A DNA stretch of 64,000 bases from Heliophilum fasciatum (GTDB lineage: Bacteria > Bacillota > Desulfitobacteriia > Heliobacteriales > Heliobacteriaceae), in assembly GCF_004341395.1 (NCBI RefSeq), contig NZ_SLXT01000011.1:39062-103061 (forward strand). The letters are read 5' to 3'. Under the pieces are notes generated by a model. It was given only the letters and a program-made list of their open reading frames with translations. It searched no databases and was not told the DNA's origin. Of the stretch, positions 1 through 7,603 are shown one piece after another. The position numbers and the translations under genes are program-made. Positions within the stretch are counted from its first letter, which is position 1; every line of letters starts with the position of its first letter.

Positions 1-1
1 G

Positions 2-382
2 AACCACACGCAGGGGGTACTGACGAAACTGCTTGGGCTCTCGCCGCAAGAGATACGTATCGTCAATTGGTTGGTCCGCAAGGCTGCTCATGTTGCGTTG
101 TTTGGTGTTTTGGCGTTGTTTTTGTTGGGAGCGCTGCGGTTGTCGCGCTTTTCCTGGACGACTTGTTTTCTGGGGGCTTGGGCGGGGGCTACGTTCTATG
201 GGGTCACTGATGAATGGCATCAAATGCATATGCCGGCGCGCAGTCCGTTGATGTCGGATGTGCTTTGGGATTCCTTGGGTGCTTTCTTGGCTCTGTCAAT
301 GGCCGCTGTCGGGCTGGGGCTCCATCGTCGCTTTTGGCCGGGGAGAGCGGGGAGAGCGGGGAGAGCGGGGAGAGCGGAATAA
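2..382 (+). CDS. VanZ-like family membrane protein, 5' truncated by window edge
   Basis: The reading frame is open from base 2, so the true start lies before the window. The visible part has a conserved NWLVRKAAH segment, a hydrophobic helix, then TDEWHQMHMPARSPLMSDV and a further helix, which is the VanZ-like pattern of a small multi-helix membrane protein. A TTG at 71 falls in the middle of the conserved segment and is not a credible start. The C-terminus is a GRA tripeptide repeat encoded by four copies of a 9-bp unit, unlike normal family ends, and is followed by a strong terminator. VanZ relatives are linked to glycopeptide resistance in some enterococci, but most homologues have no known function and I claim none here. 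Confidence 0.75.
   Translation, partial: NHTQGVLTKLLGLSPQEIRIVNWLVRKAAHVALFGVLALFLLGALRLSRFSWTTCFLGAWAGATFYGVTDEWHQMHMPARSPLMSDVLWDSLGAFLALSMAAVGLGLHRRFWPGRAGRAGRAGRAE
341..376 (+). repeat. 9-bp tandem repeat, four copies, in frame
   Basis: The unit gggagagcg occurs four times without mismatch just before the stop codon of the VanZ-like gene, adding Gly-Arg-Ala repeats to the protein. A copy-number change would keep the frame. Confidence 0.9.
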
Positions 383-434
383 AAGCTTGGCGACGAAGTC
401 ATCGAAGAAAATGTTACGCTCAAAAAATACGATA

Positions 435-485
435 CACAAAGGAAAAACAGCAGCTGCAATTTATGGCTGCTGTTTTTCCTTTGTG
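435..485 (+). terminator. Rho-independent terminator after VanZ-like gene
   Basis: Perfect 20-bp inverted repeat (435-454 and 466-485) with an 11-base loop. Each arm contains an A5 or T5 run, so it could act in either direction. It separates the VanZ-like gene from comEA. Confidence 0.8.
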
Positions 486-522
486 CTCACTTTACGCGAA
501 GCAACTGCTTTAAAAATGGGAT

Positions 523-528
523 TATAAT
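523..528 (+). promoter_or_regulatory. Possible -10 box (TATAAT) upstream of comEA
   Basis: A perfect TATAAT lies about 90 bases upstream of the chosen comEA start. I see no good -35 box at the usual distance, so the call is tentative. Confidence 0.35.
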
Positions 529-615
529 CTAATTGAGGAAGGAATTTATTGGACGATGTCGAATACTCGCTATACAGGGAGGTGTAAAAAAAAGGATAAA
601 GGGTGGTGTGGCGAG

Positions 616-1539
616 ATGGACAATCGCAAACGCGTCTTTTTTGTCTTGGGAGCACTCTTGGTGTTAGTGGTGGCGGTGATGCTTTTCCAAGGGACCCGGT
701 TTTCGTCGAGCAGCAACGACCTATCTTTGGCTGACGGCGGGAAGGCCAACACGCTCACGCTCGGGATGGGTGAGCGCTTCGGTGGGGTCAATCGCCCGGG
801 CGAAAGCGGTGGAGGTCAGGCCCCCGGAACCGGCGGCAAAGAAATTGTCGTACACGTTTTGGGCGCGGTCTACAAGCCTGGCGTTTATCGCCTGCCAGCA
901 GGTAGCCGTGTGGAGGACGTGCTGCAACTGGCTAGTTGTACTGAAGATGCTGATCTGGAAAGTATCAACCGGGCAGCGCCGCTCGTTGATGGCAAGCAGT
1001 TGGTCATCTTGACCCGGGAAGAGGTGGCGCAAGCGGCAGTCGGTTTTGCCGGTAATGGTGCTGTTGCCGGAGGGCAAAACCGTTGGGGAGCAGGTGGTAG
1101 CGTTGGGGCTGGTGGGACTAGCAGTAGTGCCGGAAACGGCGGGACCGGCAATAGCGGCGAAAACGGCGGGGCCGGTGGGACTGGCGGTGCCAAATCAAGC
1201 GGCAGCGCTGTACCTACCCGGGCTGCCGGGGCCACTGGCTATACTTTTGCTGCGGGAGCAGCGACGATGGCCGCTACTGATAATGGGGCTACTGTCCAAA
1301 GAGGTGGTAGTTCCGGAGTTCGCTCTGTTGCTGCCGGGGGTGGCGGTCTGATCGACATTAACCAGGCCACAGTGGCGGAACTCGATCAATTGCCGGGCAT
1401 TGGCCCCGCTTTGGCTGAACGGATTGTCCAGTATCGTGAATCAAAAGGCGGCTTCGCGCGACCGGAAGATCTTCAAGAAGTGGCCGGTATTGGGGCGAAG
1501 AAGTATGCCGATTTGAAGGATCGCATTTGTGTGCAGTAG
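616..1539 (+). CDS. comEA: Competence protein ComEA, DNA receptor
   Basis: Membrane-anchored double-stranded DNA-binding protein of the transformation machinery. It has an N-terminal transmembrane anchor (residues about 6-24), a SLBB-type domain with VVHVLGAVYKPGVYRLP (about 75-135), a long Gly/Ala/Ser-rich linker, and a C-terminal helix-hairpin-helix pair with DINQATVAELDQLPGIG and VAGIGAKKYADL. The linker is much longer than in Bacillus and is made of GG-containing repeats. I chose the ATG at 616 because it places the anchor at the terminus. An in-frame ATG at 556 would add 20 residues and cannot be excluded. The ComEC channel gene lies about 6 kb away on the other strand rather than adjacent. 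Confidence 0.9.
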   Translation: MDNRKRVFFVLGALLVLVVAVMLFQGTRFSSSSNDLSLADGGKANTLTLGMGERFGGVNRPGESGGGQAPGTGGKEIVVHVLGAVYKPGVYRLPAGSRVEDVLQLASCTEDADLESINRAAPLVDGKQLVILTREEVAQAAVGFAGNGAVAGGQNRWGAGGSVGAGGTSSSAGNGGTGNSGENGGAGGTGGAKSSGSAVPTRAAGATGYTFAAGAATMAATDNGATVQRGGSSGVRSVAAGGGGLIDINQATVAELDQLPGIGPALAERIVQYRESKGGFARPEDLQEVAGIGAKKYADLKDRICVQ

Positions 1540-1608
1540 ACCGGTTAGTAGGAACCTGGCTGCTTGCCAGTTGTCGCTAACTGTCGGGTGAAGTATTGCT
1601 GCCGGGTT

Positions 1609-1656
1609 GTTAGCCAAGCAGTTAGCCAAGCCGTTGGCCAAGCTGTTGCCCGAGCC
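1609..1656. repeat. 12-bp tandem repeat, about four copies
   Basis: Units gttagccaagca, gttagccaagcc, gttggccaagct and gttgcccgagcc follow one another. Read on the minus strand they encode the repetitive C-terminus LGQQLGQRLG of glycerate kinase and run past its stop codon. Confidence 0.85.
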
Positions 1657-2782
1657 GGATCAAATGAAAGGTTTGGCGGGCGCTTGCTGATAGCCAGGCA
1701 GTGGCATGGGTCATCGCTTCCGTAACCGGAACCGGTAAGCGGGTGCTGGTGATCAGGGCGGTGAAGTTTTTGTCCAGGTCGGGGTGATCTTCGATGCCGC
1801 CGGCGATGAGGATCAATGGCTTTTCATACTTTGCGGTAAGAGCAGCGACCCCGGCAGGGACTTTACCAAAAAGGGTTTGAAAATCAGTTTTGCCCTCACC
1901 GGTGATGACCAGATCGGCATTAGCAATTTTGGCTTCCAGATCAGTGATCGTACTGACTAAAGCAAAGCCTGGCTCCAGCGATGCGTCGAGAAAGCCAAGC
2001 AAACCGGCGCCAAGGCCACCGGCTGCACCGGCACCGGGGATATTGGCTACATCACGGCCTGTCGCTGTTGCGATACACAGGGCCAAGTGTTGCAAGTTAC
2101 TGTCAAGTCGTGTCACCATTGTGGGGGTGGCTCCTTTTTGCGGACCATAGACGGCTGAGGCGCCATGGGGGCCGCAAAGCGGATTGGTCACATCACAAGC
2201 GGCAATGATTTGAACCTTATCGCCGGCAATCGCCGGGTGAAGGTGCGATAAGTCGATCTGATGGAGTTGAGCAAGTGCTTCACCACTGAGCGGCAGAGGC
2301 TGATGGTTGTTGTCGAGCAAACGAACCCCGAGGGCTGCCGCCATACCGGCACCACCGTCATTGGTGGCAGAACCACCGATACCGATGTAGATCGTTGTAC
2401 ACCCTTCGGCGATGGCGGCCGCGATCAACTCACCAGTGCCATAGGAGGTTGTAGCGAGCGGATTTCGTTGATCGGGAGGCACAAGATGTAGTCCGGAGGC
2501 GGCTGCCATTTCAATGACGGCGCTCTTCCCGTCAGGAAGGATACCCCAGGTGGCCTGAACGCGCTGTGCCGGACCGAGGGGGCCCGTAACTTCGTTGGTG
2601 ATGGATTGCCCGCCGGCGCCGATCAGCATCGCCTGGACAAAACCTTCACCGCCATCGGCAAGCGGGATCTGTTCGATGGCAACCCCGGGGAAGACGTCCT
2701 GGGCAGCGGCGGCGATGATCGTTGCAACTTCAACGGCACTTAGGGACTCTTTATAGGAATCGGATGCGATCACTAGTCTCAT
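1622..2782 (-). CDS. Glycerate kinase (GarK/GlxK family)
   Basis: ATP-dependent glycerate 2-kinase, converting D-glycerate to 2-phosphoglycerate and feeding it into lower glycolysis. The start MRLVIASDSYKESLSA, the PLADGGEG motif at about 42-49, and GGSATNDGGAGMAAALG are family hallmarks. The length of 386 residues is normal. The ATG at 2782 is preceded by GAGGAGTG. The C-terminus ends in a short LGQ repeat produced by a 12-bp tandem repeat. The gene converges on comEA and stands alone, with no glyoxylate or galactarate genes beside it, so its substrate source is not shown by context. Confidence 0.93.
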   Translation of the reverse strand: MRLVIASDSYKESLSAVEVATIIAAAAQDVFPGVAIEQIPLADGGEGFVQAMLIGAGGQSITNEVTGPLGPAQRVQATWGILPDGKSAVIEMAAASGLHLVPPDQRNPLATTSYGTGELIAAAIAEGCTTIYIGIGGSATNDGGAGMAAALGVRLLDNNHQPLPLSGEALAQLHQIDLSHLHPAIAGDKVQIIAACDVTNPLCGPHGASAVYGPQKGATPTMVTRLDSNLQHLALCIATATGRDVANIPGAGAAGGLGAGLLGFLDASLEPGFALVSTITDLEAKIANADLVITGEGKTDFQTLFGKVPAGVAALTAKYEKPLILIAGGIEDHPDLDKNFTALITSTRLPVPVTEAMTHATAWLSASARQTFHLIRLGQQLGQRLG

Positions 2783-2880
2783 TCATGAATCACACTCCTC
2801 GTCCGGAAATGGCTACGGATGACGATAGTATGCCCTGGTTAGGGTAGTGGTCACGATTACGGTGAAGGTAGCGTGAGCGG

Positions 2881-4212
2881 TTACGTTTTGGGTGAACCTT
2901 CATTGCCCAGATAGGCCTTTAGTTCGGCCATCCAACGCTGGATTTGTTTTTCCCGCCCGTTATCACTGGGGGTGTAGAATTGAGCACCGGCAAACTCCTC
3001 CGGCAAGTAGCGCTGTGCTGTATAGCCGCCAAAATCGTGGGGGTATTTATAGCCAACGCCGTGGCCCAGGCGTTGCCGCGCTTGGCTGTGTGAGGTATCG
3101 CGCAAATGGCGGGGTACCTCAATTTTTTTGGCTTCCCGTACCGCTTGCAGCGCCTGATCGATCGCTACCTTGGCCGTGTTGCTTTTCGGCGCCGTTGCCA
3201 GGTAAATTGTTGCTTCCGCCAGGGGAATGCGCCCTTCCGGCATACCGATCAGTTGTACCGCCGCCGCGGCTGCTTGGGCGATCAGCATGGCATTGGGGTC
3301 AGCCAGTCCGATATCTTCAGCGGCATGGACGACGAGGCGGCGAGCGATGAAGATCGGATCTTCGCCGGCGTCGATCATGACGGCCAGGTAAAAAAGCGCT
3401 GCGTCAGGATCGGAGCCCCGAATGCTTTTGATGAACGCCGAGATCGTGTCGTAGTGGCGATCGCCTTTTTTGTCGTAATAGGTGGCCATTTTGCCGGTGA
3501 TGGCCATCACTTCTTTGGCACCGATGGCAACTGTCCCATAAGCGCTCATCACCATCTCCAGCAAAGTCAGTGCTGCCCGGCCATCGCCTTTGGCTGCTTG
3601 GATGATGGTGGCGAGGCCGTCCTCCACCAAGCACTCGGCCGGGAGCCCCAGTCCCCGTTCCCTATCCGTCAACGCGCGCAGGACAAGCTGCCGTAAATCG
3701 CTTTCGCCGATCGGTTGCAGGACATAGACGCGTAGCCGTGATAGCAACGCCGAGTTGATCTCGTAGAGGGGATTTTCCGTGGTAGCACCGATCAACAGGA
3801 GTGTGCCGTCTTCCAGAATCGGCAGGAGGACGTCTTGTTGGGCTTTATTAAAGCGGTGAATCTCATCGATAAAAAGGATCGTTCGCCGCTGGTAGTAGGC
3901 TAGGTGGCTTTCCGCTTCTTTGGCCACTTTTTTGATTTCGGTGGAGGAACTGTTGACCGCCGAAAGGGTGATAAAACGGCTTTGGGTGGAGCGGGCGATC
4001 ACTTGCGCCGTTGTGGTTTTGCCTGTGCCCGGTGGGCCGTAAAGGATAAAGGAGTGCAAGCGGTCACCGCTGATCATGCGGCGCAGCGGTGCACCCGGTC
4101 CTAAGAGGTGCTGCTGGCCTACGATGTCGTCGAGGCTTTGGGGACGCATGCGATACGCCAGTGGTGCGTCGCTGTGTTTCTGGGTTTCCCTTTGACTTGT
4201 AAAGAGATCCAT
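2881..4212 (-). CDS. rarA: Replication-associated recombination protein RarA (MgsA)
   Basis: AAA+ ATPase that acts at stalled replication forks. A Walker A motif GPPGTGKTT lies at residues 59-67 and a Walker B FIDEIH at about 113-119. The [17 protein letters not shown] segment before them is typical, and the C-terminal tetramerisation region is complete with the ending [18 protein letters not shown]. The ATG at 4212 sits 8 bases after GGGAGG. A longer frame from 4245 has no ribosome binding site and would overlap the terminator of typA, which lies just upstream on the same strand. Confidence 0.94.
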   Translation of the reverse strand: MDLFTSQRETQKHSDAPLAYRMRPQSLDDIVGQQHLLGPGAPLRRMISGDRLHSFILYGPPGTGKTTTAQVIARSTQSRFITLSAVNSSSTEIKKVAKEAESHLAYYQRRTILFIDEIHRFNKAQQDVLLPILEDGTLLLIGATTENPLYEINSALLSRLRVYVLQPIGESDLRQLVLRALTDRERGLGLPAECLVEDGLATIIQAAKGDGRAALTLLEMVMSAYGTVAIGAKEVMAITGKMATYYDKKGDRHYDTISAFIKSIRGSDPDAALFYLAVMIDAGEDPIFIARRLVVHAAEDIGLADPNAMLIAQAAAAAVQLIGMPEGRIPLAEATIYLATAPKSNTAKVAIDQALQAVREAKKIEVPRHLRDTSHSQARQRLGHGVGYKYPHDFGGYTAQRYLPEEFAGAQFYTPSDNGREKQIQRWMAELKAYLGNEGSPKT

Positions 4213-4231
4213 CCAAATTCCCTCCCAAGGC

Positions 4232-4260
4232 AAAAAACCAGCCATGATGCTGGCTGGTTT
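4232..4260 (-). terminator. Terminator between typA and rarA
   Basis: On the minus strand, 9-bp arms (4252-4260 and 4235-4243) with an 8-base loop are followed by a T run. It lies directly after the typA stop and just before the rarA ribosome binding site, so rarA probably depends on readthrough or its own promoter. Confidence 0.75.
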
Positions 4261-4272
4261 GTAAGTGGTGAT

Positions 4273-6087
4273 CTATTTTTTATTGGCTCGTGCCCGCATG
4301 TGGGGATCGAGGATGCGTTTGCGCAGGCGAATCGATTTGGGCGTGACTTCGACGAGTTCATCGTCTTCAATCCACTCCAAGGCGTCTTCCAGCGACAGTT
4401 CGCGGTGCGGTTCTAAGCGGGTGGTGCCGTCGGAGCCGGAAGCACGCATGTTGGTCAGGTGCTTGGTTTTGGCGACGTTGCACTCCATGTCTTGCTCACG
4501 GGCGTTTTCGCCGACGATCATGCCCGTATACACGTCGGTACCAGGCGGGATAAAGAAGGAGACCCGTTCTTGCAAGTTCCCCAAGGCGTAAATCGTGGCC
4601 GTGCCGTTTTCGGCAGCGATCACAGCGCCGCGGGAACGACCGGCGATCTCGCCGCGATAGGGGCCATATTCATGGAACAGATGGTGCATGATGCCGAAAC
4701 CTTTGGTGTCCGTCAGGAACTCGGTACGGTAGCCGATGAGGCCCCGGGCGGGAATGATAAATTCCAAGCGCAGTTGGCCTGTGCCGGCGGTGCCCATGTT
4801 GGTCATTTCGGCGCGCCGTGTTCCCAGTTTCTCCATAACGACGCCCATAAATTCTTCGGGCACGTCGATGATCAGGTGTTCTAAGGGCTCTTGCAGTTCG
4901 CCCTCTTCGTCGCGATGCAGAATCACTTGCGGTTTGGAAACGGCCAGTTCGTAGCCTTCGCGGCGCATCGTCTCGATCAAGATGGAGAGATGCAGTTCGC
5001 CGCGGCCCGAAACGAGAAACACATCGGGGTCTTCCGTTTCTATGACGCGTAGGGCTACGTTTTTCTCCAGCTCTTTATAGAGGCGGTTGCGCAGGTGCCG
5101 CGACGTGATAAAGTCGCCTTCTTTGCCGGCGAAGGGGCTCGTGTTGGTCTGGAAGGTCATCTGCAAGGTGGGCTCATCGATGTCGATCACTGGCATAGGC
5201 TCTGGATTGTCAAAATCCGAGACCGTTTCGCCGATATGGACGTTTTCAATGCCGGTGACGGCGATAATGTCGCCAACGGTGGCTGATTCGACGGGGATAC
5301 GCTTGAGACCTTGATAGGTAAAGACTTGCAACACTTTGCCTTTGACGATGGAACCGTCGCGCTTGCAGATCGAAACGTTTTGGCCGGATTTCAAGGTGCC
5401 TTGATGGATGCGGCCGATGGCGACGCGACCGACATAACTGTCATAGTCTAACTGGGTGACCATGAACTGGACCGGTTTTTCCGTGTCACCTTCGGGGCAG
5501 TGTACCCGCTCCAGGATGGTCTTAAATAACGGTTCTAAGCTTGTACCGGGGGTTTCCATATCTAAGGTGGCCCAACCGGCGCGGCCGACGGCGTAGAGGG
5601 TCGGGAATTCCAGCTGATCGTGGTCGGCACCGAGGTCCATAAAAAGTTCCAGGATCTCGTCGTATACTTCGGCCGGGCGTGCGTCTTGGCGGTCCATTTT
5701 ATTGACGACGACGATCGGCGGCAAGCCGGCTTCCAAGGCCTTGCGCAGGACGTATTTGGTTTGGGCCATGACGCCTTCGGCGCTGTCGACGAGCAAGATG
5801 GCGCCGTCGACCATGGAAAGGATCCGCTCTACTTCGCCGGAGAAATCGGCGTGGCCCGGTGTATCGACAATGTTGATTTTTACACCATCATAGGAGACAG
5901 CCGTGTTTTTAGCCAGGATCGTGATGCCCCGTTCCCGTTCCAGATCATTGGAGTCCATCACGCAAGTCTGGACGTCCTCGTTGGCGCGAAAAACGCCTGA
6001 TTGTTTCAGCAGTCCGTCGACGAGTGTTGTTTTGCCATGGTCGACGTGTGCGATAATGGCGATGTTTCTGAGGTCAGTCCGTTTCAA
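4273..6087 (-). CDS. typA: Ribosome-associated GTPase TypA/BipA
   Basis: Translational GTPase of the EF-G/LepA class that binds the ribosome and supports 50S assembly and stress or cold adaptation. G1 motif AHVDHGKT is at residues 13-20, G3 DTPGHADF and G4 NKMD follow, and the C-terminal TypA-specific region with [14 protein letters not shown] is present. At 604 residues the length is normal. I place the start at TTG 6087, seven bases after AAGGGAG; the alternative upstream TTGs have no suitable spacing. A consensus promoter and a 5'UTR hairpin lie upstream and a terminator follows. Confidence 0.94.
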   Translation of the reverse strand: MKRTDLRNIAIIAHVDHGKTTLVDGLLKQSGVFRANEDVQTCVMDSNDLERERGITILAKNTAVSYDGVKINIVDTPGHADFSGEVERILSMVDGAILLVDSAEGVMAQTKYVLRKALEAGLPPIVVVNKMDRQDARPAEVYDEILELFMDLGADHDQLEFPTLYAVGRAGWATLDMETPGTSLEPLFKTILERVHCPEGDTEKPVQFMVTQLDYDSYVGRVAIGRIHQGTLKSGQNVSICKRDGSIVKGKVLQVFTYQGLKRIPVESATVGDIIAVTGIENVHIGETVSDFDNPEPMPVIDIDEPTLQMTFQTNTSPFAGKEGDFITSRHLRNRLYKELEKNVALRVIETEDPDVFLVSGRGELHLSILIETMRREGYELAVSKPQVILHRDEEGELQEPLEHLIIDVPEEFMGVVMEKLGTRRAEMTNMGTAGTGQLRLEFIIPARGLIGYRTEFLTDTKGFGIMHHLFHEYGPYRGEIAGRSRGAVIAAENGTATIYALGNLQERVSFFIPPGTDVYTGMIVGENAREQDMECNVAKTKHLTNMRASGSDGTTRLEPHRELSLEDALEWIEDDELVEVTPKSIRLRKRILDPHMRARANKK

Positions 6088-6116
6088 CGTCAATCTCCCT
6101 TTCAATCATAAAAGAA

Positions 6117-6137
6117 GTGAGTGTTGATTACACTCAC
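6117..6137 (-). other. 5'UTR hairpin of typA
   Basis: Perfect 7-bp inverted repeat (gtgagtg, 7-base loop, cactcac) between the typA promoter and its ribosome binding site. Function is unknown; mRNA stability or cold regulation is possible. Confidence 0.5.
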
Positions 6138-6162
6138 CGGCTCCCGTTCGTTAACCTTTCAG

Positions 6163-6192
6163 ATCATACGTGGTTTATGATCTTTTTGTCAA
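6163..6192 (-). promoter_or_regulatory. Sigma-A promoter of typA
   Basis: On the minus strand TTGACA (6192-6187), an 18-base spacer, then TATGAT (6168-6163). It lies about 75 bases before the typA start. Confidence 0.7.
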
Positions 6193-6310
6193 GATGAAAA
6201 CTGTAACTTTCTCCCGAATAATTTCTTTGCCTGTATCTGCGGAATCGTCGGGGGCAATGGAAGATCCCTTGAAGATTACCTACGAGCAAGAAAAGGAGAA
6301 ATTACGTTGA

Positions 6311-7372
6311 CTACTTTACCAAATCATAAAGCCTTTTATTTTGATAAATTCGTTCCTTACCGATTTTTTCCGATATTAAAAAACCTTCTTTTTCCAATAC
6401 ATTAAGGTAATTGATGGCTGTTTTTCTGGATACTGATAAGCCTTTTTCAATATAGGTTATTTTGGTATAGAATTCGTAAAACAACAATTCGATAAGCTCC
6501 TTGGAATATATTTTCGGAAGCTTATCTTTGATTTCTGCACTCATGGCTTCTACTTCCGCATTAATCCGCTTGACAAGCTGTAAGGTCTCTTCCGCCGTTT
6601 CTTCGATTCCGGTAAGGATGTAGATAATCCAGGGTTCCCAATTGCTTTCCGTTCGAACGCTCTGCAAAAGTTGGTAATAAGCCGATTTATTCCGAATGAT
6701 ATACCGGCTCAAATAGAGTATGGGGCTGTCGAGTAATCCTTTTAACACTAAATAAAGTACATTGATGATTCTGCCGGTTCGGCCATTACCATCATAAAAG
6801 GGATGGATGCTCTCAAACTGATAATGAATCATAGCCAGTTTGATCAGCGGGTCAATATCGTCGATATCATCGTTAATGTATGTTTCAAGATTGGCAAGCA
6901 GCGTTCGAATGGTGTCTTCACCGGCTGGTGGTGTATAGACTGTTTCACCGGTTCTTTCGTTTCGCAATACCGTACCGGGCAATTTTCGAATACCGGCACG
7001 ATTTTTTTCGATGTGACCCTGGATTTCGATCATCATATTGGTTGTCAGCATTTCGCGAGCTTTTACCTGTTCATAGCCAAACCACAACGCCGTCCGGTAG
7101 CTAACCACTTCTTTAGCGGCCGCACTTGCCCCGTTGGCATCACTCATGGCTTTATATAAATCGTCATGAGTCGTGATGATGTTTTCAATGGCAGAACTGT
7201 CCTTTGCTTCGTTGATCATTACGGCATTGATCAAAATGTGTTTATTCGGAATGGTGTCAGCGTACCCTTTCAGTTCCGCTAACGCTCGGTTCGCTCTGGC
7301 CAGTTGTTTTAAGACCGCCTTTGTTTCGACATCCACATCAGGCGGCAACAGCGGTAACTGATTCCCGTTCAT
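6311..7372 (-). CDS. Fic family protein (AMP transferase) with C-terminal winged helix
   Basis: Fic enzymes transfer AMP from ATP to hydroxyl side chains of target proteins. The active-site motif HPFYDGNGRTGR is intact at about residue 190. An N-terminal SSAIEN at about 59-64 matches the inhibitory (S/T)xxxE(G/N) motif of auto-inhibited class II Fic proteins. The C-terminal 65 residues contain a helix-turn-helix (GLSVSRKTAINYLNVLEKEGF). The ATG at 7372 is five bases after GGAGGTG. The gene has its own consensus promoter overlapped by a dyad. The DNA is visibly more AT-rich than its neighbours, suggesting transfer. No antitoxin-like partner gene is adjacent, consistent with an internal inhibitory helix. 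The target is unknown. Confidence 0.9.
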   Translation of the reverse strand: MNGNQLPLLPPDVDVETKAVLKQLARANRALAELKGYADTIPNKHILINAVMINEAKDSSAIENIITTHDDLYKAMSDANGASAAAKEVVSYRTALWFGYEQVKAREMLTTNMMIEIQGHIEKNRAGIRKLPGTVLRNERTGETVYTPPAGEDTIRTLLANLETYINDDIDDIDPLIKLAMIHYQFESIHPFYDGNGRTGRIINVLYLVLKGLLDSPILYLSRYIIRNKSAYYQLLQSVRTESNWEPWIIYILTGIEETAEETLQLVKRINAEVEAMSAEIKDKLPKIYSKELIELLFYEFYTKITYIEKGLSVSRKTAINYLNVLEKEGFLISEKIGKERIYQNKRLYDLVK

Positions 7373-7395
7373 GGCTACACCTCCATTATATGGGC

Positions 7396-7424
7396 ATATT
7401 ATCACCAATTTTTACCTATGTCAA
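7396..7424 (-). promoter_or_regulatory. Consensus sigma-A promoter of the Fic gene
   Basis: On the minus strand TTGACA (7424-7419), exactly 17 bases, then TAATAT (7401-7396). It is one of the best promoter matches in the window. Confidence 0.85.
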
Positions 7425-7443
7425 TTTTCATATGGGTAAAAAA
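7409..7443 (-). promoter_or_regulatory. Operator-like dyad over the Fic promoter
   Basis: Imperfect inverted repeat (tttttacctatg, 8-base centre, catatgggtaaaaa) covering the -35 box and spacer. The TACCTAT half-site recurs in the hairpin at 7449-7483. I infer a repressor site, possibly for the winged helix of the Fic protein itself. Confidence 0.5.
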
Positions 7444-7448
7444 TGTGC

Positions 7449-7483
7449 AAAACTACCTATATCACAGGGATATAGGTAGTTTT
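7449..7483 (-). terminator. Hairpin between comEC and Fic gene
   Basis: Perfect 14-bp arms (7449-7462 and 7470-7483) with a 7-base loop, A4 before and T4 after. Probably a bidirectional terminator, but it also carries the same TACCTAT half-sites as the nearby dyad and could be a second operator. Confidence 0.6.
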
Positions 7484-7603
7484 CGTTGCTTTTTTACTCT
7501 TTTATTGTTCTCAATATGAATCGAAGTTTACTTAAGCCAGGTTCCACCCTGAAAATACCCCCGCTCTGTGTTCTTCTTGGGTGCTGCGTAGCGGCATAGG
7601 GGG

